Source: Korobacter sp963703075
Lineage (GTDB): Bacteria > Acidobacteriota > Terriglobia > Terriglobales > Acidobacteriaceae
DNA length: 64,000 nucleotides
Assembly (NCBI GenBank): GCA_963703075.1
Contig: OY969786.1
Span: 4,650,001-4,714,000 of the forward strand
Reading direction: 5' to 3'
Position numbers and translations under genes: made by a program. The stretch's first letter is position 1. Each line of letters starts with the position of its first letter. Under the pieces are notes generated by a model. It made no database searches and was not told where the DNA came from. It saw nothing but the letters and a program-made list of their open reading frames with translations. This document shows, in pieces, positions 18,993 through 28,200 of the stretch.

Positions 18993-19019
18993 GAGGGCCG
19001 GTTCGAAGTGCCGGCCCTC
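18993..19019 (+). terminator. hairpin between precursor and modification genes
   Basis: Perfect 9-bp arms GAGGGCCGG and CCGGCCCTC around a 9-nt loop, 14 bp after the precursor stop and 28 bp before the MNIO start. There is no U-run, so it is more likely a transcript stabiliser or partial attenuator than a full terminator. Such hairpins can make precursor mRNA more abundant than enzyme mRNA. Confidence 0.6.
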
Positions 19020-19047
19020 GGTTTCCATCCACTAGAATTGAGAAGAT

Positions 19048-19932
19048 ATGGCGGCAAACAGGTTCAACGGCTACACGGACTACGGGATCGGCATCGGCCT
19101 AAGGATCCCTCACTATCGCCACATCCTGGAAAACAATCCGGTGGTCGATTGGTTCGAAATCATTTCGGAGAACTACATGCTCGACGGCGGCCGACCGCTG
19201 GCCGTGCTGGATGCAATTCTCGAGCAGTACCGTGTAGTGCAGCACGGCGTTTCCATGTACTTCGGATCGGTTGACCCTTTAAACCGCGAGCACCTTAAGA
19301 AACTGAAGGCTCTTACCCGGCGTACCAAGACTCCGTGGATCACCGATCATCTTTGCTGGGGCAGTGTGGACGGACGCTACACCCATGACCTGCTGCCGCT
19401 TCCATACACCTGGGAAGCGATCGATGTCACCGCCCAGAAAATTCGCCAAGTGCGCGACTACCTCGAAATCCCCGTAGCAGTCGAGAACGTAAGCAGCTAT
19501 GCGGAATTCCATGAGTCGGAAATGACAGAATGGGAGTTCCTCAACGAGGTGGTCGAGCGCGCCGACTGTGGCATTCTCCTCGACGTGAACAATATCTACG
19601 TCTCATCCGTAAACCACAACTTCGATCCGCGCGTATATGTTGACAGCGTACCCGCGGAACGCGTTGCGCAAATTCATATCGCGGGCCATTCGAAATATCG
19701 GAAATACATTCTCGACACCCACGATCACCCGGTGATTGATCCGGTGTGGAACCTCTATGCGCAAGCGATTCGGCGTTGTGGACCCACTGCGACTCTCTTG
19801 GAGTGGGATGACAAGATCCCTTCATTCGACGAAGTACATGGCGAAGCAATGAAGGCGAAGCAGTTTCTTGCTGACGTCGTGAAAGAGAATGAGCCTCCCC
19901 TTCAGCCCGACGCAGTTGAGGCGCGCGCGTGA
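19048..19932 (+). CDS. DUF692 multinuclear non-heme iron oxidase (MNIO), BufB/HvfB-like
   Basis: 294-residue TIM-barrel enzyme of the MNIO family (relatives: MbnB, TglH, HvfB), which uses two or three iron ions to modify Cys in peptides. Conserved ligand-type residues are seen in QHGVSMYFGS (His66), WITDHLCW (Asp100, His101), AVENVSSY (Glu146, Asn147), LLDVNNIYV (Asp179, Asn181), QIHIAGH (His210, His214), DTHDHPV (Asp223, His225) and LLEWDD (Glu252). All expected metal-site positions look intact, so it should be active. It begins 69 bp after the precursor stop and overlaps the next gene by 4 bp. Confidence 0.93.
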   Translation: MAANRFNGYTDYGIGIGLRIPHYRHILENNPVVDWFEIISENYMLDGGRPLAVLDAILEQYRVVQHGVSMYFGSVDPLNREHLKKLKALTRRTKTPWITDHLCWGSVDGRYTHDLLPLPYTWEAIDVTAQKIRQVRDYLEIPVAVENVSSYAEFHESEMTEWEFLNEVVERADCGILLDVNNIYVSSVNHNFDPRVYVDSVPAERVAQIHIAGHSKYRKYILDTHDHPVIDPVWNLYAQAIRRCGPTATLLEWDDKIPSFDEVHGEAMKAKQFLADVVKENEPPLQPDAVEARA

Positions 19933-20762
19933 GCACGCTCCGAGAGATTCAGCACCGGATGGGGACAGCCGTCATGCACCCGCTGACGAGCCAGGATGCG
20001 GTTCCTCGCAGCTTGAAGTCGGAAGCGGAAGCGATCATCAAGCCAAATGACCGTCTTACAAGTCTTGAGAGGCTTGAGATTTACAGCCGTTCGTACTGGT
20101 TTCGTGTCCTCGATTCTCTGGTTGAAGATTTTCCTGGAGTGCGGGCCATCGTGGGCGTTCGCGAGTTCCACGAGATCTCTCGCCTTTACCTTTCGCAACA
20201 TCCTTCCACGTCATTCACGTTGCGTAATCTCGGATCTCACTTTGTCGACTGGCTAGGACAGAACTCGCATCGGCTGCACCCGCGCGAAAAACTGGCGATG
20301 GAGATGGCCCAGCTCGAATGGGCGCACATCGAGGCATTCGACGCCGCGCAGAAGCCAACCATCGCTCCTGAAGCTTGGGCTCGTGCCGGAGAGAACGCAC
20401 TCTTGCAACTGCAGCCTTATATCCGGCTTGTTGCGTCGCAGTTTCCGGTTGACGACATCTTGCTCGAGATCCGTGCAGTGCAGGGTTCGAACCGGCACAT
20501 CGCGGGTTGGCGCCGGAAGCGTCTCGCGAAAATCCAGCTGGAACCCTCGTTCATCATCGTGCATCGCACGGACCACTCAGTTTGCTATCGTCGTGTCGAG
20601 CGCGAAGCCTTTCGCCTCCTTGAAGCTCTCCAAACGGGCAAACCCCTTGGCGAGGCCCTTGAGTTCGCTTTCCGCGAAAGCGCGGTTCCGGAGATACGTT
20701 GGCCCGCGCTCGTCCAGGCGTGGTTTTCTCACTGGATGAGTCTCGGTTGGTTCTCCGCGTGA
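19929..20762 (+). CDS. DUF2063 family partner protein, BufC/HvfC-like
   Basis: A 277-residue protein. The N-terminal part (EIQHRMGTAVMHPLTSQ, then RLEIYSRSYWFRVLDSLVED and FPGVRAIVG) is typical of the DUF2063 domain, which accompanies MNIO enzymes and is thought to bind the precursor peptide for them. The C-terminal half is helical and ends with LVQAWFSHWMSLGWFSA. It starts at GTG overlapping the MNIO stop by 4 bp, so the two are translated together and probably form a complex. No catalytic motif is visible. Confidence 0.88.
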   Translation: MSTLREIQHRMGTAVMHPLTSQDAVPRSLKSEAEAIIKPNDRLTSLERLEIYSRSYWFRVLDSLVEDFPGVRAIVGVREFHEISRLYLSQHPSTSFTLRNLGSHFVDWLGQNSHRLHPREKLAMEMAQLEWAHIEAFDAAQKPTIAPEAWARAGENALLQLQPYIRLVASQFPVDDILLEIRAVQGSNRHIAGWRRKRLAKIQLEPSFIIVHRTDHSVCYRRVEREAFRLLEALQTGKPLGEALEFAFRESAVPEIRWPALVQAWFSHWMSLGWFSA

Positions 20763-20790
20763 AGCTCTCCTACATTTGAAGGAACGTAAA

Positions 20791-21288
20791 ATGAGCATTC
20801 AATCGCTCGTAATCAGCGGCTACCGTACGTTTGTCAATCTTGCAAACCGACTGCAATCTCCCTTCTTGCTGGCGGTGCGTCTCTATTGGGGTTGGCAGTT
20901 CATCCAGACTGGATTGGGAAAGCTTCATCACCTGCCCAAGGTAACGCAATTCTTTTCCTCACTGGGCATTCCCATGCCCCACGCCAATGCGGTATTCGTT
21001 TCAAATCTCGAGGTGGTGGGAGGGATTCTGCTGGCCTTGGGACTGGGTTCCCGGCTCATCAGTTTGCTTCTGGCTGGCGACATGATAGTCGCCTATCTCG
21101 CTTCCGACCGGGAGGCCCTCCAGGCTATCTTCAGCGATCCGGGAAAGTTCTATAACGCGGACCCCTATACCTTCCTCTTCGCTGCGCTCATGATCCTCAT
21201 CTTCGGTCCCGGGTGGTTTTCCTTGGATGCTTTGCTCGAAAAATTCTGGGCCAAGAAACAACCCAGGTCTCTTCCGCAAACTGTCTGA
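20791..21288 (+). CDS. DoxX-family membrane protein, BufD/HvfD-like
   Basis: A 165-residue protein with four hydrophobic helices and the DoxX signature at the first (LAVRLYWGWQFIQTGLGKLHH). It starts at 20791 with AAGGA upstream. DoxX proteins regularly close MNIO peptide clusters, where they may handle electrons or membrane redox chemistry, but their reaction is not defined. It lies 28 bp after the DUF2063 gene. The 185 bp after it contain no gene but hold an AATCGATT motif. Confidence 0.88.
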   Translation: MSIQSLVISGYRTFVNLANRLQSPFLLAVRLYWGWQFIQTGLGKLHHLPKVTQFFSSLGIPMPHANAVFVSNLEVVGGILLALGLGSRLISLLLAGDMIVAYLASDREALQAIFSDPGKFYNADPYTFLFAALMILIFGPGWFSLDALLEKFWAKKQPRSLPQTV

Positions 21289-21355
21289 GTTCTCGTCCAG
21301 GAACTCCGCTCATCCCCGCATGCCCTTGCTGGTGAATCCTTAGAGGTATCTATTC

Positions 21356-21363
21356 AATCGATT
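21356..21363. promoter_or_regulatory. AATCGATT operator candidate upstream of GH3 gene
   Basis: The palindrome AATCGATT, with a central CG step as in many LacI/GalR sites, lies about 110 bp before the GH3 start. The same octamer occurs twice upstream of the LacI gene (29154 and 29210). This fits control by that regulator but an 8-bp match can arise by chance. Confidence 0.4.
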
Positions 21364-21473
21364 AAGTAGCCTGTTTTTGCATGACAAGGGGTGGTATTTG
21401 GAGTACAAAGGGATGGCCCTGAGAGCACTCTCAGGGGTCCTGTTCCCAGTCCAGCTCGGGAGACTCCTCGCCA

Positions 21474-23729
21474 ATGAAATTCCTTGTTCGCCAGCAACTC
21501 TTCTGTCTTTTTCTCCTGTGTCTGTCTGCCAGCCTTTGGTCGCAACCTTCGCCGCTGAACTCGCCGGCGATCGATGCCAAGGTGGATCAACTGCTCAAGC
21601 AAATGACGCTGGAAGAGAAAATCGGGCAGCTTAATCAGTATTCCGCCGGCGCACCCACCGGGCCCGGCACCGGTCGCTCCGACTATCCGGAGATGATCGA
21701 ACATGGGCAGGTCGGCTCCCTCTTCAACTTAATCGGAGCAAAAAAGACGAACGAAATGCAGCGAATCGCCGTCGAAAAATCGCGGCTCCATATCCCCTTG
21801 ATCTTTGGGTTGGACGTGATCCACGGGTATCGCACGATTTTCCCCATGCCGGTTGGACTGGCAGCCTCCTGGGACACTCCATTGATCGAGCGTACGGCGC
21901 GCATTGCTGCCCGGGAAGCAAGCACGGACGGCATACGCTGGACTTTCTCTCCCATGGTGGATATCGCCCGCGATGCCCGCTGGGGACGTATTACAGAGGG
22001 TGAAGGGGAAGATCCATACCTCGCCTCCGAGATCGCCCAGGCCTACGTTCGCGGCTACCAGGGCAAGCTCGGCTCTCCGGACAGCATTGCAGCCTGCGTG
22101 AAGCACTACGTCGGCTACGGCGCCGCAGAGGGAGGTCGCGATTACAACACTACCGAGATCTCCGAACGCACCTTGCGCGAGATCTATTTGAGGCCTTTCA
22201 AGGCGGCTGCGGATGCCGGAGCTCTCAGCTTCATGAGCGCATTCAACGCGCTTGACGAGGTGCCGGCTTCTGCCAATCCGTTTACGTTGCGCCAAATTCT
22301 TCGCCACGAATGGGGATACAAAGGCTTGGTGGTGAGCGATTGGCAATCCCTTTTGGAGCTGAAAGCCCATGGCATCGCCAATGACGACCGTACTGCGGCC
22401 GCAAAAGGCATTCTCGCAGGGGTTGATATGGACATGGAGAGCAACGTCTACGAGACGCAGCTCGCAAAACTGGTGAAGGATGGCGTCGTACCGATGAGCG
22501 TTGTTGACGAATCCGTCCGCAACGTCCTCCGTGTAAAAGTTGCTCTGGGCCTCCTCGACCATCCCTACGCCGACGACACACGCTCCGCTTTCGATGGTCC
22601 AATTCCCGCAGACTTCCGTGAAGTTGCGCGCAAAGCTGCGCAAGAGTCCTTTGTGCTGTTGAAAAATGAGAGTGTCGGCGGTCATCCGCTGTTGCCGCTG
22701 ACGGGGGTTCACAAGATTGCAGTGGTCGGTCCGATGGCCGACGACGCCGGCAATATGCTTGGTTCATGGGGCGGTCAGGGCAAGTCGGACGATGTCGTGA
22801 CCCTGCATACCGCGCTTACCGACTATGCGGCTTCTCATGACCTTACTGTTGCCTTCTCGCCCGATGCGTCCTCGATTCCGAGCGATGCTGATGTGGTCCT
22901 CGTCGCGATCGGGGAGAACGCCCCGAACATGACCGGGGAAGCGGGTTCGCGTACCCAGCTTGGCCTCCCTGGCGCGGAGATGGTCGAGGCAGCGGCAAAG
23001 GTCGGCAAACCCATTGTGCTTCTGTCGTTCTCTGGCCGTCCTGTCGTCCTGACTCCGATTGAACCGAAGGCGACCTCGATCCTCGAAGTGTGGTTCCCCG
23101 GGGTTGAAGCTGGTCCCGCCCTGGTTGGCACTCTTTTTGGGGAATCAAATCCGAGCGGCCGTTTGACCGCTAGCTTCCCCCGCAGCGTTGGCCAGGAGCC
23201 GCTCTATTACAACGCGCTGAACACCGGCCGCCCGGTCGGTAGCGTTGATCTTACCCACCCGCCCACCACCAGTGTCGAGAAGTTCCACTCGCGCTACATC
23301 GATGAGCAGAATTCTCCGCTCTATCCTTTCGGATTCGGTTTGTCTTACAGTACCTTCGAATTTTCAGAGCCGCACGTGAGCGCAGCCTCGACGAGTGCAA
23401 AGTTGCTCAACGCCAATGACACGAAGGGAGAAATCCACGTCAGCGCGGTGGTGAAGAACACAAGCGCACGCGCCGGCGAAGAGGTCGTTCAGTTCTACAT
23501 TCGTCAGCGGGGTACCAGCGTGGCAAGGCCGGTACGGGAGCTCAAGGGCTTTCAGAGGATTGCGCTCGCTCCCGGAGAATCGAAAAACGTCGACTTCGTC
23601 CTCGGACGGGCCCAGCTCGCATTCTGGAATATCGATATGAAAGAAGTGGTTGAACCCGCCAAGCTCAATGTTTGGATCGCGCCCGATTCCGCGAGCGGGA
23701 GCCCCGCAGAAGTCGAGATCCGGCCGTGA
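21474..23729 (+). CDS. glycoside hydrolase family 3 beta-glucosidase (BglX-like)
   Basis: Retaining exo-glucosidase, probably periplasmic. A signal peptide (residues 1-23, ending LWSQ) precedes the GH3 TIM barrel, with LTLEEKIGQLNQ-like MTLEEKIGQLNQ at about 45 and KHYVGYGAAEGGRDYN for substrate binding. The catalytic nucleophile is Asp289 in GLVVSDW. The alpha/beta sandwich starts near LLKNES and the C-terminal fibronectin-III-like domain covers about 630-745. The length of 751 matches BglX (about 765). It converges with the GH144 gene (16 bp between stops) and probably completes glucan breakdown to glucose. Confidence 0.93.
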   Translation: MKFLVRQQLFCLFLLCLSASLWSQPSPLNSPAIDAKVDQLLKQMTLEEKIGQLNQYSAGAPTGPGTGRSDYPEMIEHGQVGSLFNLIGAKKTNEMQRIAVEKSRLHIPLIFGLDVIHGYRTIFPMPVGLAASWDTPLIERTARIAAREASTDGIRWTFSPMVDIARDARWGRITEGEGEDPYLASEIAQAYVRGYQGKLGSPDSIAACVKHYVGYGAAEGGRDYNTTEISERTLREIYLRPFKAAADAGALSFMSAFNALDEVPASANPFTLRQILRHEWGYKGLVVSDWQSLLELKAHGIANDDRTAAAKGILAGVDMDMESNVYETQLAKLVKDGVVPMSVVDESVRNVLRVKVALGLLDHPYADDTRSAFDGPIPADFREVARKAAQESFVLLKNESVGGHPLLPLTGVHKIAVVGPMADDAGNMLGSWGGQGKSDDVVTLHTALTDYAASHDLTVAFSPDASSIPSDADVVLVAIGENAPNMTGEAGSRTQLGLPGAEMVEAAAKVGKPIVLLSFSGRPVVLTPIEPKATSILEVWFPGVEAGPALVGTLFGESNPSGRLTASFPRSVGQEPLYYNALNTGRPVGSVDLTHPPTTSVEKFHSRYIDEQNSPLYPFGFGLSYSTFEFSEPHVSAASTSAKLLNANDTKGEIHVSAVVKNTSARAGEEVVQFYIRQRGTSVARPVRELKGFQRIALAPGESKNVDFVLGRAQLAFWNIDMKEVVEPAKLNVWIAPDSASGSPAEVEIRP

Positions 23730-23745
23730 TCTGGATCTCGAACAG

Positions 23746-25086
23746 TTAGGAGTTCGTTTTAAAATTGGCCAGTCGCATCGCATTCTTCATCTCGACATTC
23801 TGCATGAAGTAGTTCCATACAAATGCGGTGCGATGATTCTCGGCCATCAGCAGGGAGATGCCGAGGTCAATGCCGATCACATCGGCGTTATACCAGTTTC
23901 TTGTCGGATTAAACGCATCGCTATATCCGTAGCGGCTCCATGCCTTTGGATACTTAGTGCGAATCGTGCGCAGCACCTTGATGCAGTCGTTGTACAGGAA
24001 AGGTAGTGATCCTGCGGCCGCGCACGGTACGATGGACCCGTCGATCGGTCCCACCGACGGCGGTCCTCCCCATTCCGCATACCCGCTAATTGAATCCGAA
24101 GCGGAAAAGCCCCACAGATCCGCGGAATAATCCGGGAACCGGCTCTGCAGCGACATGCAAAAGAGCTTGTGCGCCAGCGTCGCGTTGACCGAATTCTGAA
24201 AGTAATCGGCGTAGTCGTCGTGCTGGTTGCGGAAATCGAACCACGCGTGCGAAAACTGATGGGTGAAAAGCGGATCGCCTGACGAGATGTAGGTGATCCC
24301 CTCGTACTCGTAAACTGGCCGCGACCAGGCGCTCCAAGTGTCGGGCGACAACGGGTGTGTCGGCGATCCCATGCCCAGCAAGTACAGCATCATCAGCTCG
24401 CAATAGTGAGCCCAGCGCGCCGAGAGAAATCCGGATTCCGGCTTCCAGCCCATGGAGAGCGTAGTGCCCCCATTCAGCATCCATGGCCAATTAACGTTGT
24501 TGTAAATCTGGGTGGCCAGATTGACGATCTGCCGCTCCGTTGAGAAGTACTGGCGCGCTGTCAGAACTCCGCAAATCAAGATGGCGGTGTCGATCGAGGA
24601 GAGTTCCGATCTCCAAATGCGCTGTCCCGTCGCCCAATTGAGAAAATGATAGAAGAACCCCTCGTGCTGCTCTGTGTTGTTGAGCAGGGTCGATAAGGTC
24701 GCTTTTACTCGGGTCTGTATGTCATGCGTCGGCTTGTACCCCCGCGAATCTCCGATGCAGAGGGCAGTGAGGGCGAACCCCACCGAAGCGATGCTCGCCC
24801 CGTAGTAGGTGTCGGAATCGTGCGCGTGGGTGCGGTCTTTTACAAGCCCCGTGGATGGATGCGCCTGGTCCCAGAAGAATTGAAACGCGTTTCGTTCAAG
24901 CTCTTCCAACAGCTCCGTATCCGAACCGGTAAACGGCGGCGTCTCGTGCCGGGGGGGCTCGGAGTTGCGACACGACTCGATGAGAGGTGTTGCAAGCAGC
25001 GGAGTAGCGGCCAATGCCTTCGCCGCCGTAACAAGGAATCGGCGGCGCGAGACTGTGCCTGCTCTGGCGGGCACTTCACCTTCCAT
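23746..25086 (-). CDS. GH144-type glucanase (glucoamylase-like domain protein)
   Basis: A 446-residue (alpha/alpha)6-type protein. The N-terminus VSRRRFLVTAAKALAATPLL is a twin-arginine signal with a Cys shortly after (a lipoprotein is possible). Signatures of the family are LLEELERNAFQFFWDQAHPSTG, YGASIASVGFALTA, the HEGFFYHFLN segment, WGFSASDSISGYAEWGGPP, and WYNADVIGIDLG. Characterised GH144 enzymes are endo-beta-1,2-glucanases, so that is the likely activity. It follows the TonB receptor gene on the same strand but two hairpins lie between them. An alternative family assignment such as another glucoamylase-like group cannot be excluded. Confidence 0.85.
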   Translation of the reverse strand: MEGEVPARAGTVSRRRFLVTAAKALAATPLLATPLIESCRNSEPPRHETPPFTGSDTELLEELERNAFQFFWDQAHPSTGLVKDRTHAHDSDTYYGASIASVGFALTALCIGDSRGYKPTHDIQTRVKATLSTLLNNTEQHEGFFYHFLNWATGQRIWRSELSSIDTAILICGVLTARQYFSTERQIVNLATQIYNNVNWPWMLNGGTTLSMGWKPESGFLSARWAHYCELMMLYLLGMGSPTHPLSPDTWSAWSRPVYEYEGITYISSGDPLFTHQFSHAWFDFRNQHDDYADYFQNSVNATLAHKLFCMSLQSRFPDYSADLWGFSASDSISGYAEWGGPPSVGPIDGSIVPCAAAGSLPFLYNDCIKVLRTIRTKYPKAWSRYGYSDAFNPTRNWYNADVIGIDLGISLLMAENHRTAFVWNYFMQNVEMKNAMRLANFKTNS

Positions 25087-25119
25087 AACGAACTGGCCTT
25101 TTTCTCATTATGCAAGAAA

Positions 25120-25143
25120 GGCGGTGGAGTCTCCTCCACCGCC
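25120..25143 (-). terminator. hairpin upstream of the GH144 gene
   Basis: Perfect 10-bp arms (GGCGGTGGAG/CTCCACCGCC) with a 4-nt loop, followed on the minus strand by TTTCTT. It sits 34 bp before the GH144 start, so it may be an attenuator or a 5' stabiliser as well as a terminator. Confidence 0.55.
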
Positions 25144-25242
25144 CGAGTAGGAAGCTCATTGCGTGAGTCTATCTGCACGAAACGAGCGGGAGCAAATTCG
25201 AATTCACCTTTCTGAGAGCGGAAGCGTGCTTGGAATTCAAAA

Positions 25243-25277
25243 GGTAAAGGCACATTGCGGGGCAGTGTGCCTTTACC
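25243..25277 (-). terminator. rho-independent terminator of the TonB receptor gene
   Basis: Inverted repeat with 12-bp perfect arms (GGTAAAGGCACA) and an 11-nt loop, starting 4 bp after the receptor stop and followed on the minus strand by TTTT. Confidence 0.8.
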
Positions 25278-25280
25278 CCT

Positions 25281-28200
25281 TTAGAAGCTGAAGCGCGCCT
25301 GCAACTGAATTGTCCGGCTGCCCAACGCGCTACGTGCCACGCCGAAATCCGAGTTTGGTACGACCGTACCATCCGGATTTGCCGTTCCCACATTGTTATC
25401 GATCGATCCGGTATTGATATTCAGCTTGTTGAAGACGTTGTAGAAGTCGGCGCGAATCTCGAATTTCGCCGCCTCCCCCAAAATCTTGTTATTCGGCACG
25501 CCGAAGGCCTTGGCAAGACTCATATCGACATCGTTGTAGCCAGGTCCGTTCAAGCTATTGCGCTGAATGCCCGGGGTGGGTGCGGCTGAGACGGCAGGGA
25601 ACGCCGGCGCCAGCGGATAGCTTGGTCCTGTGAAGTAAACGGAGCCATTTCCGCCGAAATTGGGGTTGGTAGCCTGCATGAAAGTCTGGTTGGAAGTGCT
25701 CGTTCCATAGCCCGGCACGACAGAGGCGGGACGGAGGTTGCTGTAGTAATTGGCGCCCTGGTAATACAAGTCGCCACCAACGATGCCGTAGTTCGGATCC
25801 CAGGGGAAGCCGGAGTGAAGGTTCCAGATTCCGCTCAGAGACCATCCCCCGACGATCTTCTCGGCCCAGTTGTGAGCGCCGCGGAAGATCACCGGCTGCC
25901 ACATGCCCCATAGCTTGAACGCGTCGGTCACGTTATACGCGGCTCGTCCATAGGCGTTGTGGACGCTCGCCGGATAGGGATCCAGGTAGTACGGTCCCGA
26001 ATTCTCGTCCATGGCTTTCGACCAGGTATACTGCGCGGCCAATTGAAAGTCTTTTGAGAAGTTGTGGTTCAAGGACGCGAGCATTGCGTTGTAATTCGCA
26101 TTGCCGTTGTTGTCCCAGAATCCAACTTGATTGATCAGTGGATTGGTGGGTGCTCCGGCGATCGCGGCCACAACGTTGTAATTTTCCTGGATCAAAAGAT
26201 GCCGCGTCAGATTGCCCTGATATCCCAGAGACATCACGGAATTGAAGGGCAACTGGTATTGCGTATCCAGGGAATAGTGGTAGTTCGTGATCGCCTTCTG
26301 ATTCGCCGGAAATCCCGTTACTCCGGTTTCACCGCTCGTAGGCAGATTGTTGCTTCCGAAGGTCGTCACCGTGGCCGGATTGGGCGCGTATCCAAAGATC
26401 GAGTTAATGTCGCCCGCGGTTTCATACAGAATTCCTGTATTGGCGCAAGTCGGGTTCGCCGAATAGGGTTGCGGGCAAGTGAACGACGGAGAAACTACGT
26501 TTGGCGGATTGCCGAAGCTGTTGGCCGTGATCGCAATTTCGTTCTGGTTATAGGCAATCCCGAATCCGCCGCGAAGCACGAATTTGCTGTCGAAACGATT
26601 CGGCGACCACGCAAAACCGATCATCGGACCGAAGTTCATCTTTTGTGGATTAGCAAGGTTTCCACCAACCCGTATCCTCATGTCAGTTAATGCGGCCGAT
26701 CCCGACCCGAGCTGTAGCACATCCAGGTTGTTCTGCTTCGTATAAAGCGACCCGAAGTACGACCAGCGCAAGCCCATGTTGATGGTCAGGTTCGGACGAA
26801 GCTTGAAGTCATCCTGCACAAAGAAGCCCCACAGGTTTTCACGATCATCTTGCCGGTTCGGCGACGGAAGGCCAGTGGCCGCGTCGAATTGACCGGATTC
26901 GAAATAGGGGGCGTCATTGGCGAAGTCCCAAAGGTTGCGGAAATCAAACTGCGGACGCGCTGCATAAATCGCTTCGTTCAGGTATTGCAGCCGAGTAAAT
27001 TCACCACCCATTTTTACATCGTGCCGGCCCAGCACTTTAGTGAGCACGTCGTTGTAAGAGTAAGTCCACTGGTTGTACACGCTCGGCCCAGGGGCTCCAA
27101 AATATTGGAAGCCATTATTCATCTGCCCCATGCTGTCGACGTTCGCCTCCGGCAATCCGAATGGCTCCTGCGGATTGCTGGCGACTTCGTTAAATCTCCA
27201 GCCGGCGGCGTTGGCCCGCGCCTGGTTCAAGAGTGTGGGCGAGAAGGTATGGTCCCAGATCACAGAAAAAGCGTCGTTCACCACATCGTGGTGCCACAGA
27301 TTTTCTGGCCGCACTGGTCCCTCATAGTCGGTAGTTGTCGAGGGCACCCAATAGATCGCGAACGCGAGCCGGTCTTTGTCGGTAACATTGGCATCGACCC
27401 GGCCGTTGAACTGCATCTGCGAGGTCTTCGTCGGATCTACCGTATTGAAAAGCGCGACATCGGGTATCCCATCCAGCCCATTACCAACGCCCGGTATATT
27501 GCCGCTGTTATAGGTCAAATCCTGATGTCCAATTCCGCTCGTCAGCGGGGAACCGATGTCCAGCCCACCAGGCAACTGAGCGCAGTTCACTCCCTGCGTA
27601 AGTCCGATGTTCGCGCAAGTCTGCGTGACGATCCCGCTCGAGTTCACTCCAGATCCGGGAACCGAGAGGTATTTGCCGGCGATGGTGTTCGTACTTGCAA
27701 TTAACTGATCGAACTGCGAGGTCTCATACCAGCCTTGACCCGTGGTCGAGGCGGATAGCGGACTGGTCTCCCAGTTGAAGAACGCGAAGACTTTGTTCTT
27801 CCAGATCGGGCCGCCAACGCTGCCACCATATTGATTGAACCGGTTCTCGTCGCGGTTCAGGCCGCGTTCTGCCGGGGTCTTCAGGCTCCCGTCCGGGTTG
27901 ACCGAATCCACCGAGCCGGTGCCATTCCATCGTTGGTAAGCGTTCAGTCCCGGCCGAGAGGCTTTGAAGAATGCGCTGCCATGGACCTGGTTGGTGCCGC
28001 TCTTCGAAGTGACTTGGATCTGTGCTCCGCTGAAACGACCGTTCTCAGCGTCGTAGTTGTTGGAAACCACCTTCATGTCTTGAATCGAGTCTTCGCTCGG
28101 CGTGATGACCGATGTTCCGCCCCACACAGCGCTCACCGTACTGATGCCGTCGACGGTGATGCTATTTGTTTCGTATTGGCCGCCCCCACTTTGGATCTGC

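Noticed and set aside
18993..19019. tRNA-like stem with GTTCGAA in the precursor-MNIO gap
   Set aside because: Only one stem exists; there is no acceptor, D or anticodon arm. It is a simple hairpin.
21287..21306. GAGTTC/GAACTC stem after DoxX as terminator
   Set aside because: Only 6-bp arms with an 8-nt loop and no T-tract; too weak to call.
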